A stretch of DNA of 19,351 nucleotides, taken from the NCBI GenBank assembly GCA_028275205.1, contig JAPWVB010000009.1, positions 1-19,351 on the forward strand, given 5' to 3'. The translations under genes were made by a program, and so were the position numbers. A model generated the notes under the pieces. It did not search any database. It had not been told where the DNA came from and saw only the letters and a program-made list of their open reading frames with translations. The DNA is from Candidatus Acetothermia bacterium. GTDB lineage: Bacteria; Bipolaricaulota; Bipolaricaulia; RBG-16-55-9; DRXL01. This document shows, piece after piece, positions 1-7,042 of this stretch (the first letter of the stretch is position 1; each line of letters opens with the position of its first letter).

Positions 1-80
1 AGCCCCAGCTCGATCTCGTTGGGCGTGCGCCCCAAACGCGCGCAGATCGTCTCGTATTCGCTTTGGGAGAGTCCGTTCAT
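1..80 (-). CDS. purL: Phosphoribosylformylglycinamidine synthase subunit PurL, N-terminus only
   Basis: The reverse strand from position 80 begins MNGLSQSEYETICARLG and continues RTPNEIELG to the window edge. This is the usual opening of the large FGAM synthase subunit (a Tyr-x-x-Ile-x-x-x-Leu-Gly-Arg-x-Pro-Asn-x-x-Glu-Leu pattern). PurL, with PurQ and PurS, converts FGAR to FGAM using ATP and glutamine in cytosolic purine synthesis. Its ATG overlaps the TGA of purQ in an ATGA junction, so translation is probably coupled. Only about 26 residues are visible, so the ATPase core cannot be checked. The match plus the operon position make the call fairly secure. Confidence 0.82.
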   Translation of the reverse strand, partial: MNGLSQSEYETICARLGRTPNEIELG

Positions 81-754
81 ACTGAGAGCTGACAGCTTGT
101 CACTAACGCTTGGAAGATCTTCAGCCCATCCCCCGTCCCAAGGAGCTTTTCGCTATTGCGCTCCGGGTGGGGCATCATCCCGAAGACCGTCCCCGTCTCA
201 TTCATGATCGCCGCGATGTTCTCCATCGAGCCGTTGGGGTTCTCCCCGTAATACGTCAAGAGAATCTGACGGTTGCGCTTCAAGCGCTCTATGATATCTT
301 TTGGGGCGACGTAGCGCCCCTCCCCGTGGGCGATGGGAAGCTCGATGATCTGTCCATAGCTCAAGAGCTGTGTCAGCGGGGTCGCATTGTTCTCGACGCG
401 CAGCTTGACGGTCTTACAGATGAATTTTTGGGAGATGTTGCGCGCCAGCGCGCCGGGCAAGAGCCCCGCTTCTGTTAAGATCTGAAAGCCGTTGCAGATC
501 CCCAGCACGATCCCGCGCTGCTTCTCTATATATTCTGGGAGCGCCTGCACCACCGGGGCAAACCGCGCGATCGCCCCCGCCCGCAGATAGTCCCCATACG
601 AAAATCCCCCCGGCAGCACGATCAGATCGTATCGGTCGAGCTGCGTCTGGCGATACCATAAGAGATCTGTCTCGACCCCCACGAGCTCTTTGAGTACATA
701 ATACGTATCGTGATCGCAGTTGGAACCAGGGAAGACGACGACCGCGGCCCTCAC
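77..754 (-). CDS. purQ: Phosphoribosylformylglycinamidine synthase subunit PurQ (glutamine amidotransferase)
   Basis: PurQ hydrolyses glutamine and passes ammonia to PurL in the FGAM synthase complex. From the GTG at 754 the protein is 225 residues, the normal family length. It opens VRAAVVVFPGSNCDHD, typical of the family. The class I amidotransferase triad is complete: nucleophile Cys87 in LGICNGFQ, and His196 and Glu198 in MPHPER. The frame stays open upstream into purS and purC, but the GTG at 754 is chosen because homology starts there and it makes a 4-bp GTGA overlap with the purS stop. The stop overlaps the purL ATG. The second gene of the four-gene run purC-S-Q-L is purS, which lies just upstream. 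Confidence 0.95.
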   Translation of the reverse strand: MRAAVVVFPGSNCDHDTYYVLKELVGVETDLLWYRQTQLDRYDLIVLPGGFSYGDYLRAGAIARFAPVVQALPEYIEKQRGIVLGICNGFQILTEAGLLPGALARNISQKFICKTVKLRVENNATPLTQLLSYGQIIELPIAHGEGRYVAPKDIIERLKRNRQILLTYYGENPNGSMENIAAIMNETGTVFGMMPHPERNSEKLLGTGDGLKIFQALVTSCQLSV

Positions 755-1005
755 AGCTCCTCCACCTCCACGGAGAAGCGCTCGATCACGGGGTTGGCTA
801 AGAATTTCTGGGCGATCTCGGTGACGCGCTGGCGCGCTTGAGATGCGGAGATCGCCTTCAATCTGAAGGTGATGCACTTGCCCACGCGGGTCTGGGAGAC
901 GTTCTTCAGCCCCAGTTCCACCAGAGCGCGCTCGACCGCTTGGCCCTGGGGATCGAGCAGCTCCGGCTTGGGTTCTACCACCACCCGCACCAGAAATTCT
1001 TTCAT
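751..1005 (-). CDS. purS: Phosphoribosylformylglycinamidine synthase subunit PurS
   Basis: An 84-residue protein starting MKEFLVRVVVEPKPELLDPQG, with the conserved PurS segment VGKCITFRL and a typical acidic end. PurS is the small structural subunit that bridges PurQ and PurL, as in Gram-positive and many deep-branching bacteria; the single-chain PurL of enterobacteria lacks it. The ATG at 1005 overlaps the purC TGA (ATGA at 1002-1005). The likely ribosome-binding sequence, GGTGAGGTGGGG just upstream, lies in the repeat that also forms the end of purC. The stop overlaps the GTG start of purQ. Confidence 0.93.
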   Translation of the reverse strand: MKEFLVRVVVEPKPELLDPQGQAVERALVELGLKNVSQTRVGKCITFRLKAISASQARQRVTEIAQKFLANPVIERFSVEVEEL

Positions 1006-1781
1006 AGCCCCACCTCACCCGTTCCCACCTCACCCGTTCCCTCTCCGCTTGCGGAGAGGGGCAGGGTGAGGTTCAGGCGGCGCGCGACCTCCTGGTAGGC
1101 GCGCAGCAGATCGCCCTTGTCTTCACGGAACACGTCTTTATCGAGGCTCTCGTCGGTGCGGGCGTCCCACAGCCGCATCGTGTCGGGGGAGATCTCATCG
1201 GCGAGGAGGATTCTTGACCCCTCCCCCGGCCCCTCCCCGACCCGCCCAAACTCAAACTTCATATCCACGAGCTTCAGGTCCCGCTGGGCCACATAGTCAG
1301 ATAAGATAGCCGCAGCCCTCTGGGCGAGGGAGACGATCTGGGCAAGCTCGTGGGGGGTAGCGAGGCCCAGGGCATAGATGTGGGCCTCGCAGAGGGGGGG
1401 ATCGCCCAGCTCGTCGGACTTGTAGAAGAACTCCACCAAGGGGGGCTGGAAGGCTCTGCCCTTGGGGATTCCCAGTCTCTTGGTGATCGAGCCGGTCGCA
1501 TAGTGGCGCACCACGACCTCCAGGGGGATGATCTGGACCTTGTGGGCGAGGAAGCTCTGCTCATCGAGCTGGCGGATGTAGTGAGTGGGGATATTCTGGG
1601 TGGAGAGGAGCTCGAAGAGCCGCATAGAGATTTGAGCGGCAAGTGCCCCTTTGCCGGGGATGGTGGCGCGTTTCTTGCCGTTGCCGGCGGTGACGGTGTC
1701 GGTGAAGCGCACGATGATCGTTGCGGGGTCGGGGGTGGCCAGGAGCTGTTTGGCTTTGCCTTGGTAGAGGAGCTGGTCCAT
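1002..1781 (-). CDS. purC: Phosphoribosylaminoimidazole-succinocarboxamide (SAICAR) synthase PurC
   Basis: PurC joins CAIR and aspartate with ATP to make SAICAR. The 259 residues show the family landmarks: N-terminal LLYQGKAKQLL, the RHYATGSITKRLGIPKG segment (about 92-109), LVDMKFEFGR (171-180) and LADEISPDTMRLWD (193-206). It is about 20 residues longer than usual. The extra C-terminal tail (about 239-259, Gly/Glu-rich, TGEVG twice) is translated from a dispersed palindromic repeat. A second Gly/Glu-rich insert, VGEGPGEGSR at 181-190, sits in a loop where relatives are shorter. It leads the operon purC-S-Q-L. A leaderless-type promoter ends 8 bases before its ATG, and no Shine-Dalgarno sequence is visible. 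Confidence 0.95.
   Translation of the reverse strand: MDQLLYQGKAKQLLATPDPATIIVRFTDTVTAGNGKKRATIPGKGALAAQISMRLFELLSTQNIPTHYIRQLDEQSFLAHKVQIIPLEVVVRHYATGSITKRLGIPKGRAFQPPLVEFFYKSDELGDPPLCEAHIYALGLATPHELAQIVSLAQRAAAILSDYVAQRDLKLVDMKFEFGRVGEGPGEGSRILLADEISPDTMRLWDARTDESLDKDVFREDKGDLLRAYQEVARRLNLTLPLSASGEGTGEVGTGEVGL
1011..1071. repeat. Dispersed palindromic (REP-like) repeat, copy A
   Basis: A hairpin with outer arms CCTCACCC (1028-1035) and GGGTGAGG (1064-1071) and perfect 10-bp inner arms CCCTCTCCGC (1039-1048) and GCGGAGAGGG (1051-1060) around TT. A tandem partial copy of CACCTCACCCGTTCC precedes it. A 31-bp stretch (1027-1057) is identical to 18589-18619, and a shorter relative lies at 5241-5276. 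Here the repeat lies inside the purC reading frame and just upstream of purS. Confidence 0.85.
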
Positions 1782-1789
1782 GACATTTT

Positions 1790-1818
1790 ATGGTAGCAGA
1801 GGGAGGGGGGGCCGTCAA
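1790..1818 (-). promoter_or_regulatory. Leaderless-type promoter of purC
   Basis: On the reverse strand, TTGACG (1813-1818) and TACCAT (1790-1795) are 17 bp apart. Only 8 bases separate the -10 box from the purC ATG, so the predicted transcript would start at or within a base or two of the ATG. The -35 box contains the TGA stop of the upstream regulator gene. The 33-bp gap also allows read-through from that gene. Confidence 0.6.
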
Positions 1819-4800
1819 GCGCGCGCGAGCTCCGTGAGGATCTGGCGGTGGAGCGGGATGTTGAGGAAGCTTGTGCGCAGGGACGGGTCGGTGATCTGAT
1901 CCGCTGTCTTGAGCAGCTCTTGCTGGGCAGCACGCAGGGCTTCGAGGGCTTGGGGGCGATTGAGGGCGTGCAAGGCACGATACTGGAGATACCGCGCACG
2001 GATGAGAGGTACTCCCTTCCACCCTCCTTGAACGATCAGCTCGAGGGCGCGTTGCGCGGCTTCGAGGGCTTTGTCTGCTTCTTTCTGGGCAAGATATGCC
2101 TCGGCAAAGACAGTATAGACACGCGCTCTCACCCATTGGTGCTGCTGGCTGAGAGCAAGCGCCTGATGGAGACAGGAGAGGGCTTCGTCAAGGTGGTCAG
2201 TATTCAAGAGAGTTGCCCCAAGTTCGACAAGAGCTTCCCCTTCTTCAGCATGAGCGCCGATAGCGCGGGCACCCTCCAGAGCCCTCCGGAGGTATTGAGC
2301 TGATTGCTCATATTGAGCTAAATCCCGATATGTGCTCCCCAACCATCGTTCCATCATACATTGGCCAAAGCGATCCCCAAGACTGATAAAGATCTGATGA
2401 GCCTGCTGGCTCAGATCTAACGCCTGGGCGAAAGCCCCCAAGAGCCGGTAGACTTGGGCTAAATTACAGAGACTGAATCCCAACCCCAGGCGGTTCCCTA
2501 TCGCTCGATCTATACTGCAAGCCCGCTCCAGACAAAGCAGAGCCCGGGAATACTCCCCCAAGTAGCGCAAGGCAGCTCCCATATTATTCAGAATACCGCT
2601 TGCTTTCTGTTGGTCCTCCCGATAGAGTTCCAAGGCTGCGGCATACTGCTCCAGAGCACCTCTCAAGTCGCCCAGCTTGACGAGGGCGTTAGCGCAGTTA
2701 TTCCGCACATAGGCCTCCTTCACAGGATCACGCCCATGAAAGATCTTCAGAGCTTCCTGATAGTACCGCAGAGCTGCTTGATAATCCCCGGTGCAGAAAT
2801 GAATGAGCCCGATCTGATCTAAGCTCACCGCCCTCAGGATCGAATCTTCGGGGCTGAGCGCGTAGGCCTCTTGAGCGCATTCAAGCGCCTTGGCGTACTG
2901 GGCAGCACGGATGAGCCATTGGGCCTGCCATTGCCGCGCTTCGACCCTCTTCGAAAGATCGAGGGATTCCGCAAGCACCCCCAATCGTGTGACAGTCTCC
3001 CAGGCCTCTTGTATCTGGCCACTCTTCCACTGGAAGTCCAACTTGCTCACAAGAAGACTGAACTCCTTCTCGACATGCTCACTCTCCTTGAGCCGCCCCA
3101 CCACTCTCTCTAGCAAGCGCATCCCTTGCTCCACAAGCTGCAGGCCCTCCTCAATCTGATAGCGCCTCTGACATTCTTCTACCCCGCGCATCACCCACTC
3201 CAGCGCTCGCAAGGGCTGCCCACCCCGCTCATAATGCTGCGCGACCTGCGCCGCCAGCCCCGCCGCCACCGGGTCTGAATAGACGTGCTCGATCGCCTGC
3301 GCAATCCGCCGATGAAGCCAAATCCGCCGCGGCTCCTCAAGCTGCTCGTACACGACCTCGCGGAACTTGTCGTGCACACACTCATAGCGCCCCCCACGCT
3401 CGCTCACGAGCCCCTGCGAGACCAACTCCGCCAAATGCGCCAAGAGCTCCTCCGAGGTACCCTCCCACGCCGCTTCGATCACCGCAAGCTCGAGCTGCCC
3501 CGCGCACGCCAGCAGCTGTAAGACCCGCTGAGCCGCGGCACTCGTCCGCTGCACCCGCCGCCTCAGCAGTACCTGAGCGTGGGGCATTAGCTCGACCCTC
3601 ACAGGCTCCCTCAGGCACCATCGTCCTCCCTGGGGTGTGAAGGCCCCATTCTCAAAGAGCGCCTGTAACACCGCGGTCGCCAAGAGCGGATTCCCCATGC
3701 TCTCCCGATAGAGATGCCCTCCAAAGTCCGAAGCTACCTCCAGCTCATCGGCGAGCTTCTCCACCAACTCCTGCAGCTCCTGTTCGCTCAAGCGCCCCAG
3801 AGGAATCTCCTCCAGCCGCCCGAAGCGCGCACCCTGATGCCGCACCCGATCGAGCTTGCCCCCAAGCTCCTCCGTCCGCGCCGCCCCTATAATGAAGAGG
3901 GATTCGCCCATCCCTCTCTCCAAAAGATAGCAAAGAAAATCGAGAGATTGGCTATCTGCCCATTGCAAGTCATCAAGCATCACGATCAGCGGGGCACGAG
4001 CCGCTAACGCCCCAATCACCGCGGAGAGCGCCTCAAAGAGCCGATACTGGCGGAACTCCTGGGGAAGCACCATCCCGGAGAACTCACACAAAGAGCGCAG
4101 CTCCGGAATAATCTCGGCAAGCTCCGCCAGCCACGCCGGTGGAATGCCCACGAGATCGGCTCTGCTCACCTGGGAGATTCCCCCGCTCAGCGCCTCTCTC
4201 CATGGCTGCCACGGCAGAGGGCTCTCCAATTCGGAGCAGCGCCCATAGAGGGTCTGCACGCCTTGGGTATGCGCCCAGCGCAGAAATTCCTCACCAAGGC
4301 GCGTCTTGCCCACCCCCGCCTCCCCAGAGATCAGCACGAGCTGACCCATCCCTGAGCGTGCTTTGCCCAAAGCTGACGCGAGTTGAGCCCATTCGCGAGT
4401 GCGCCCTACAAACGGCGGCTGCCTCATCCTCCCAGGGAGGCGGGGCGGTGGCGCCGCCCTCGGATAGACGCGCTCAAGCTCAGCAACCCTCTCGGACTGA
4501 ATCTGTCTATACAGCTGCTCCGTCTGGGAGGAGGGCCGCTCCCCAAGCTCGCGCTCCAGCACGGCGCGACAGCGCTCATAGGCCCCAAGAGCCCGAGCCC
4601 GCTCCCCAGCGCAGAACGCATAGACCATCATCTGGCGATAGAGCGTCTCCTGCAGAGGGGCTTCGCCGATGGCTCGCTCCAGATACCCCAACGCTCTCGC
4701 GTACTGCCCCTGCCGCGCCAGAGAGTCTGCTAACAGACTCAAGACCTCCACAAAGCGCTCCCGATAGCGCTCCCGAATCTGGAAGGCCCACTCCTCATAG

Positions 4801-5224
4801 CGATCTTCTGCTAAGTATTCGCCCCGATAGAGGGCTACAGCCTCCCGCAACGCCACGAGCGCTTCCTCCCATCTTCCCTCCCCGTAGGCGCGCCGCCCGA
4901 GCTCCTCCAGATGTGAGAACTCCTCGGCATCACTCCAGCAGTCGCCCTCGGCCGCAACCCCATAGCCCCCGCGCCGCGTGATAATAAAAGAGGGCCCGAA
5001 GATCTTCCTCAGCTCGGCAACGCGCCCCCTCAGATTCGACGCGGCGCTGCGCAGATTCTCGCAGCCTGGCCACAGATACTCGATCAGCTCATCAGCCAAG
5101 AAGAGTCGCCCGCGCTCGCCCGCTAAGATCTTCAGGAGCGCGAGGGTCTTGGCGTTCCTCCACGAGAGGAGCTCCCCGTCACGATAGACCGCAAAGCGCC
5201 CAAAGAAATATATTTTTACCCCAT
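1815..5224 (-). CDS. Large SARP-type transcriptional regulator: winged helix, BTAD, AAA ATPase, TPR repeats
   Basis: Roughly 1,140 residues. Domain order: OmpR-like winged helix (VKIYFFGRFAVYRDGELL through RRGGYGV); bacterial transcriptional activator domain (about 100-250); AAA/NB-ARC-type ATPase with Walker A GEAGVGKT and Walker B LIVMLDD followed by LQWAD; and a long C-terminal TPR array ending near DPSLRTSFLN, as in AfsR-like regulators. Such proteins activate promoters by binding heptamer repeats. The start is a problem. The in-frame sequence has no ATG or GTG ahead of the winged helix. An ATG at 5224 is followed by GGG TAA, but one extra G would read ATG GGG GTA AAA and restore a perfect N-terminus. 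Fallbacks are ATT at 5237 or TTG at 5099; the latter would cut into the DNA-binding domain. The gene lies 33 bp ahead of purC and divergent from a small exported protein. Confidence 0.85.
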
Positions 5225-5235
5225 ATAGGCTCGAA

Positions 5236-5264
5236 ATTCTACCTCACCCTAGCCCTCCCCGCAA
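5236..5264 (-). promoter_or_regulatory. Possible promoter of the SARP-type regulator
   Basis: On the reverse strand, TAGAAT (5236-5241) lies 17 bp from a weak TTGCGG (5259-5264). Eleven bases separate the -10 box from the ATG at 5224, so the transcript would have a leader of only about 4-5 bases. The -35 box lies inside palindromic repeat copy B. The -35 match is poor, so this is tentative. Confidence 0.3.
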
Positions 5265-5276
5265 GCGGAGGGGGTG
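5241..5276. repeat. Dispersed palindromic repeat, copy B (short, diverged)
   Basis: Contains CCTCACCCTAGCCC followed by the palindrome CCTCCCCGCAAGCGGAGGGG, the reverse-oriented relative of the core in copies A and C. It sits right at the 5' end of the regulator gene and may have replaced part of its original leader. Confidence 0.65.
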
Positions 5277-5278
5277 GC

Positions 5279-5307
5279 GCAAACTGAGGAGTTTGCACCC
5301 AGTTTGC
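5279..5307. promoter_or_regulatory. Triple heptamer operator with 11-bp period (SARP-type geometry)
   Basis: Three copies of one 7-mer lie in 29 bp: GCAAACT (5279-5285, inverted), AGTTTGC (5290-5296) and AGTTTGC (5301-5307). Each pair is separated by 4 bp, so starts fall every 11 bp, one helical turn. Known SARP regulators bind heptameric direct repeats with this spacing overlapping a poor -35 region, about 8 bp from the -10 box. Here the last copy ends 10 bp before TACACT (5318-5323). Assigning the neighbouring regulator as the binder is inference. Confidence 0.55.
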
Positions 5308-5314
5308 ATGGGGC

Positions 5315-5323
5315 TGCTACACT
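5315..5323 (+). promoter_or_regulatory. Promoter -10 of the small exported protein gene
   Basis: TGC TACACT is an extended -10 box. The nearest -35-like hexamer, TTGCAC (5293-5298), is 19 bp away, which is too far for good basal activity and is covered by the heptamer repeats. This is what an activator-dependent promoter looks like. Predicted start is near 5330. Confidence 0.45.
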
Positions 5324-5367
5324 CCCGCCGTCGAACAGAAACTTAAACAGAAGGGAGGTACCACACA

Positions 5368-5721
5368 ATGTTCGACAGAGCAAGAGTCGTGCGGACGGTC
5401 GTGGCGGTGTTGGCCCTTGGGGTTGTAGGGACGGTCTTGGTGGGGACGGCGCAACAGCCGACAAGCCCCGCGGATATCGCGAGCGCGCTTGTTGCGTACT
5501 ACAAGATCGGCAATCGCCCGACAAGCATCACCGTGGCGGAGCTGGAGCAGCGCATCGCGCACTTCCCGGATTTTGGGGAGGGCACGATCGAAGCCATGAA
5601 GAAGGCTGCGCCTATCGAGACCGTGAGCAAACTCGTGAGCCTCAAGAACAGCAAAGGGCGGAACTTGCTGTCGCAGAAGCAGATCATTCTGCTCTTGACG
5701 TTCTATAACCTGAAGCCGTAG
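5368..5721 (+). CDS. Small exported or membrane-anchored protein of unknown function
   Basis: A 117-residue protein. Residues 1-28 form a basic start (MFDRARVVR) and a hydrophobic stretch to about TAQQP: a signal peptide or N-terminal anchor, possibly cut after GTA. The remaining 90 residues are helical and soluble, with no cysteine and no motif I recognise (PTSITVAELEQRIAHFP, then a Lys-rich region and LLSQKQIILLLTFYNLKP). A good ribosome-binding site GGAGG (5354-5358) lies 9 bases before ATG. It is divergent from the SARP-type regulator, and the promoter region between them carries three regularly spaced 7-mers, so it is probably that regulator's target. Function unknown. Confidence 0.7.
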   Translation: MFDRARVVRTVVAVLALGVVGTVLVGTAQQPTSPADIASALVAYYKIGNRPTSITVAELEQRIAHFPDFGEGTIEAMKKAAPIETVSKLVSLKNSKGRNLLSQKQIILLLTFYNLKP

Positions 5722-5728
5722 GCCGGGC

Positions 5729-5810
5729 TGAATCACGGAAGGCACGGGATTGCCCGGAAAGCACCGAAGGTCGCAATCCTCCGTGCCTTCCGTGTTCCCT
5801 TCCGTGATTC
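5729..5810. repeat. Long inverted repeat between convergent genes
   Basis: CACGGAAGGCACGG (5734-5747) pairs perfectly with CCGTGCCTTCCGTG (5781-5794). Inside it GATTGC (5748-5753) pairs with GCAATC (5773-5778), giving a stem of about 20 bp. A further half copy, TTCCGTGATTC, lies at 5800-5810. The 19-base unit TGAATCACGGAAGGCACGG recurs at 18634-18652. It lies between converging genes and could stop transcription from both sides; there is no T-run. Confidence 0.75.
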
Positions 5811-6054
5811 AAACTTCTCGCACGAAGCGCACTCGCCCGTCGGGGCTCTTCTCCGCATAATACGCCTCGATCGTAATGGGCAGCCCCAGACGGCGCAGCG
5901 CCTGCACGATCTCCCTTAAATCTTCGCGCTGGCGCTCCTTCAGAGACCTCACCCCGAACTTCTGCAAAAACGGCGGCACGAAGCGCTCCTCACTGTACCA
6001 GGCGCAGTCCTCGTGCGCGATCGCGATCACCCTCTTTAACGAGATACGTGACAT
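5809..6054 (-). CDS. Small hypothetical protein overlapping the flotillin fragment
   Basis: An 81-residue open frame, MSRISLKRVIAIAHEDC to the end VRFVREV. It is rich in Arg, Glu and Leu with a plausible amphipathic helix (SLKERQREDLREIVQALRRL) and a beta-like C-terminus. I recognise no family. It starts inside the flotillin-like frame (65-bp overlap, different frame) with no Shine-Dalgarno sequence. It may be a separate gene, or the continuation of the upstream frame after a frameshift. The stop falls in the inverted repeat at 5729-5810. Confidence 0.45.
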   Translation of the reverse strand: MSRISLKRVIAIAHEDCAWYSEERFVPPFLQKFGVRSLKERQREDLREIVQALRRLGLPITIEAYYAEKSPDGRVRFVREV

Positions 6055-6265
6055 TCTCGACGACCGGCCATTTGAGGGCCGCGCCCCCGGTCACCAAGCG
6101 AAACCCCACCACCCGGCCATCGGGCAGACGATGCTTGCGCCCGTAGAAGACCGCGACCTTGTTGGGAGGGACTTTAATATAGTTCCGAACGGCGGTCGTC
6201 ACCACGACCAAGATGACAAACGCAATCAGCACCAGCAAGACCGGCAACGTCGTCAACCCGAACAT
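5990..6265 (-). pseudogene. Flotillin/SPFH-type protein, truncated to its N-terminus
   Basis: From ATG 6265 the frame encodes 91 residues: a hydrophobic N-terminal anchor (LPVLLVLIAFVILVVVTTAV), then NYIKVPPNKVAVFYGR, GFRLVTGGAALKWPVVENVTYL. These are the opening signatures of flotillins such as YuaG, which scaffold membrane microdomains. Full flotillins run to about 450-500 residues; this one stops right where the SPFH domain should begin. A strong ribosome-binding site AAAGGAGG precedes the ATG and it lies 10 bp after nfeD, the usual partner. It is therefore a real gene position but almost certainly a decayed or shortened gene. Confidence 0.65.
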
Positions 6266-6275
6266 ACCGCCTCCT

Positions 6276-6782
6276 TTACACCGCTTCCACAATCACCACG
6301 TCCCCGTGGACCTCGAGGATCCGCACGATAGCCCCCTCGGGGATCGCCTGGCGATTGGCCGAGCGCGCCAAGCGCCGCGCCAGCTGCGCCTTGACGGTGC
6401 AGCTCACCTCCCCAAGCCCATCAGGGGGAATAGCCACAGTCACCCGCCCGGTCAGCCCGATCAGATCCCGATCTTCTATGAGCGAGCTCGCCTCCTGGGA
6501 GCGCACAAGATGCATGGCCAACACATAAATCCCGCTCATGGCCACCCCAGCGAGCACGCCCCACAGCGAGCTGAGCATGGCCGAGAGATTATAATATCGG
6601 GCGATCGCCCCCACCGTCCCAAACGCCGTCAGAAAGACCGCAATAGACCGCAAGCTCAGAAAGTGGGGCCCGCCCCCTTCCACCTCGGGAGCGACCTCGA
6701 TATCGTCCCCAAAGATCCCAAAGACCGCCGAGATCACCAGCAGCACCAGCCCGATCACGGCTACGAGAATAAAGACGATCAT
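6276..6782 (-). CDS. NfeD-family membrane protein
   Basis: A 168-residue protein with a hydrophobic N-terminal segment (1-22), two more membrane segments around 44-62 and 72-94, and a C-terminal beta-barrel (OB-fold) domain beginning LIGLTGRVTVAIPPDGLGEV and ending ILEVHGDVVIVEAV. This matches the short NfeD type, YuaF-like, that pairs with flotillins in membrane organisation. The ATG at 6782 is preferred to one 18 codons upstream because AAGGGAG lies at proper distance. The partner flotillin immediately downstream is truncated. Exact biochemical role in this family is not settled. Confidence 0.8.
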   Translation of the reverse strand: MIVFILVAVIGLVLLVISAVFGIFGDDIEVAPEVEGGGPHFLSLRSIAVFLTAFGTVGAIARYYNLSAMLSSLWGVLAGVAMSGIYVLAMHLVRSQEASSLIEDRDLIGLTGRVTVAIPPDGLGEVSCTVKAQLARRLARSANRQAIPEGAIVRILEVHGDVVIVEAV

Positions 6783-6834
6783 CGCCCACTCCCTTGGTAA
6801 TTCTATCGGCCCGACAAAAAAGAGACAAATCCCC

Positions 6835-7036
6835 ATAAAAGAGAGGGCCGGGGTGATGCTGGGGGAGCATCACCCCGTCTGGCGTAGGAGGGAGGGGGCG
6901 ACCCCTTGAGAGCCGCTGGGGAAAAATCCCCGTTCCCGGAGGCAAGGAGACGGGGCAAAACCCTGGCGGCCGATGCGCTAGGCGCATACTAGGGGTCGCC
7001 TCGTCCAAAGAAGGAGGTGTCCTTAGCCCACCAGCT
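6835..7036 (-). ncRNA. Candidate structured small RNA (possibly 6S-like) or long nfeD leader
   Basis: The 293 bp between guaB and nfeD hold no convincing gene but dense structure on the reverse strand. Arms 6991-7000 and 6897-6906 pair perfectly over 10 bp. Inside, 6966-6970 pairs with 6912-6916, 6950-6955 with 6928-6933, and a small hairpin forms at 6973-6987. A promoter lies just upstream and a terminator-like hairpin at 6849-6877. The resulting ~200-nt rod with an internal bubble has the size and shape of 6S RNA. I see no diagnostic sequence for 6S, SRP, RNase P or tmRNA, so identity is open. Confidence 0.38.
6838..6877 (-). terminator. Intrinsic terminator-like hairpin downstream of guaB and the candidate RNA
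   Basis: Perfect 12-bp stem, positions 6866-6877 with 6849-6860, around a 5-base loop. On the reverse strand it is followed by GCCCTCTCTTTTAT, a broken T-run, so termination is plausible rather than certain. Confidence 0.5.
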
Positions 7037-7042
7037 AGCTCT

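Noticed and set aside
755..1033. N-terminal extension of PurQ up to 1033
   Set aside because: That part translates the purS region out of frame; PurQ homology begins at the GTG 754.
1011..1071. CRISPR repeat or transposon end
   Set aside because: No regular spacer array and no transposase nearby; the structure is a simple palindromic dispersed repeat.
1274..2136. Reverse-strand frames of 191-241 residues overlapping purC and the regulator gene
   Set aside because: Ser/Pro/Arg-rich shadow translations of the same strand in another frame; PurC is unambiguous.
6835..7036. SRP RNA, RNase P RNA or tmRNA
   Set aside because: None of their conserved core sequences is visible in the segment.
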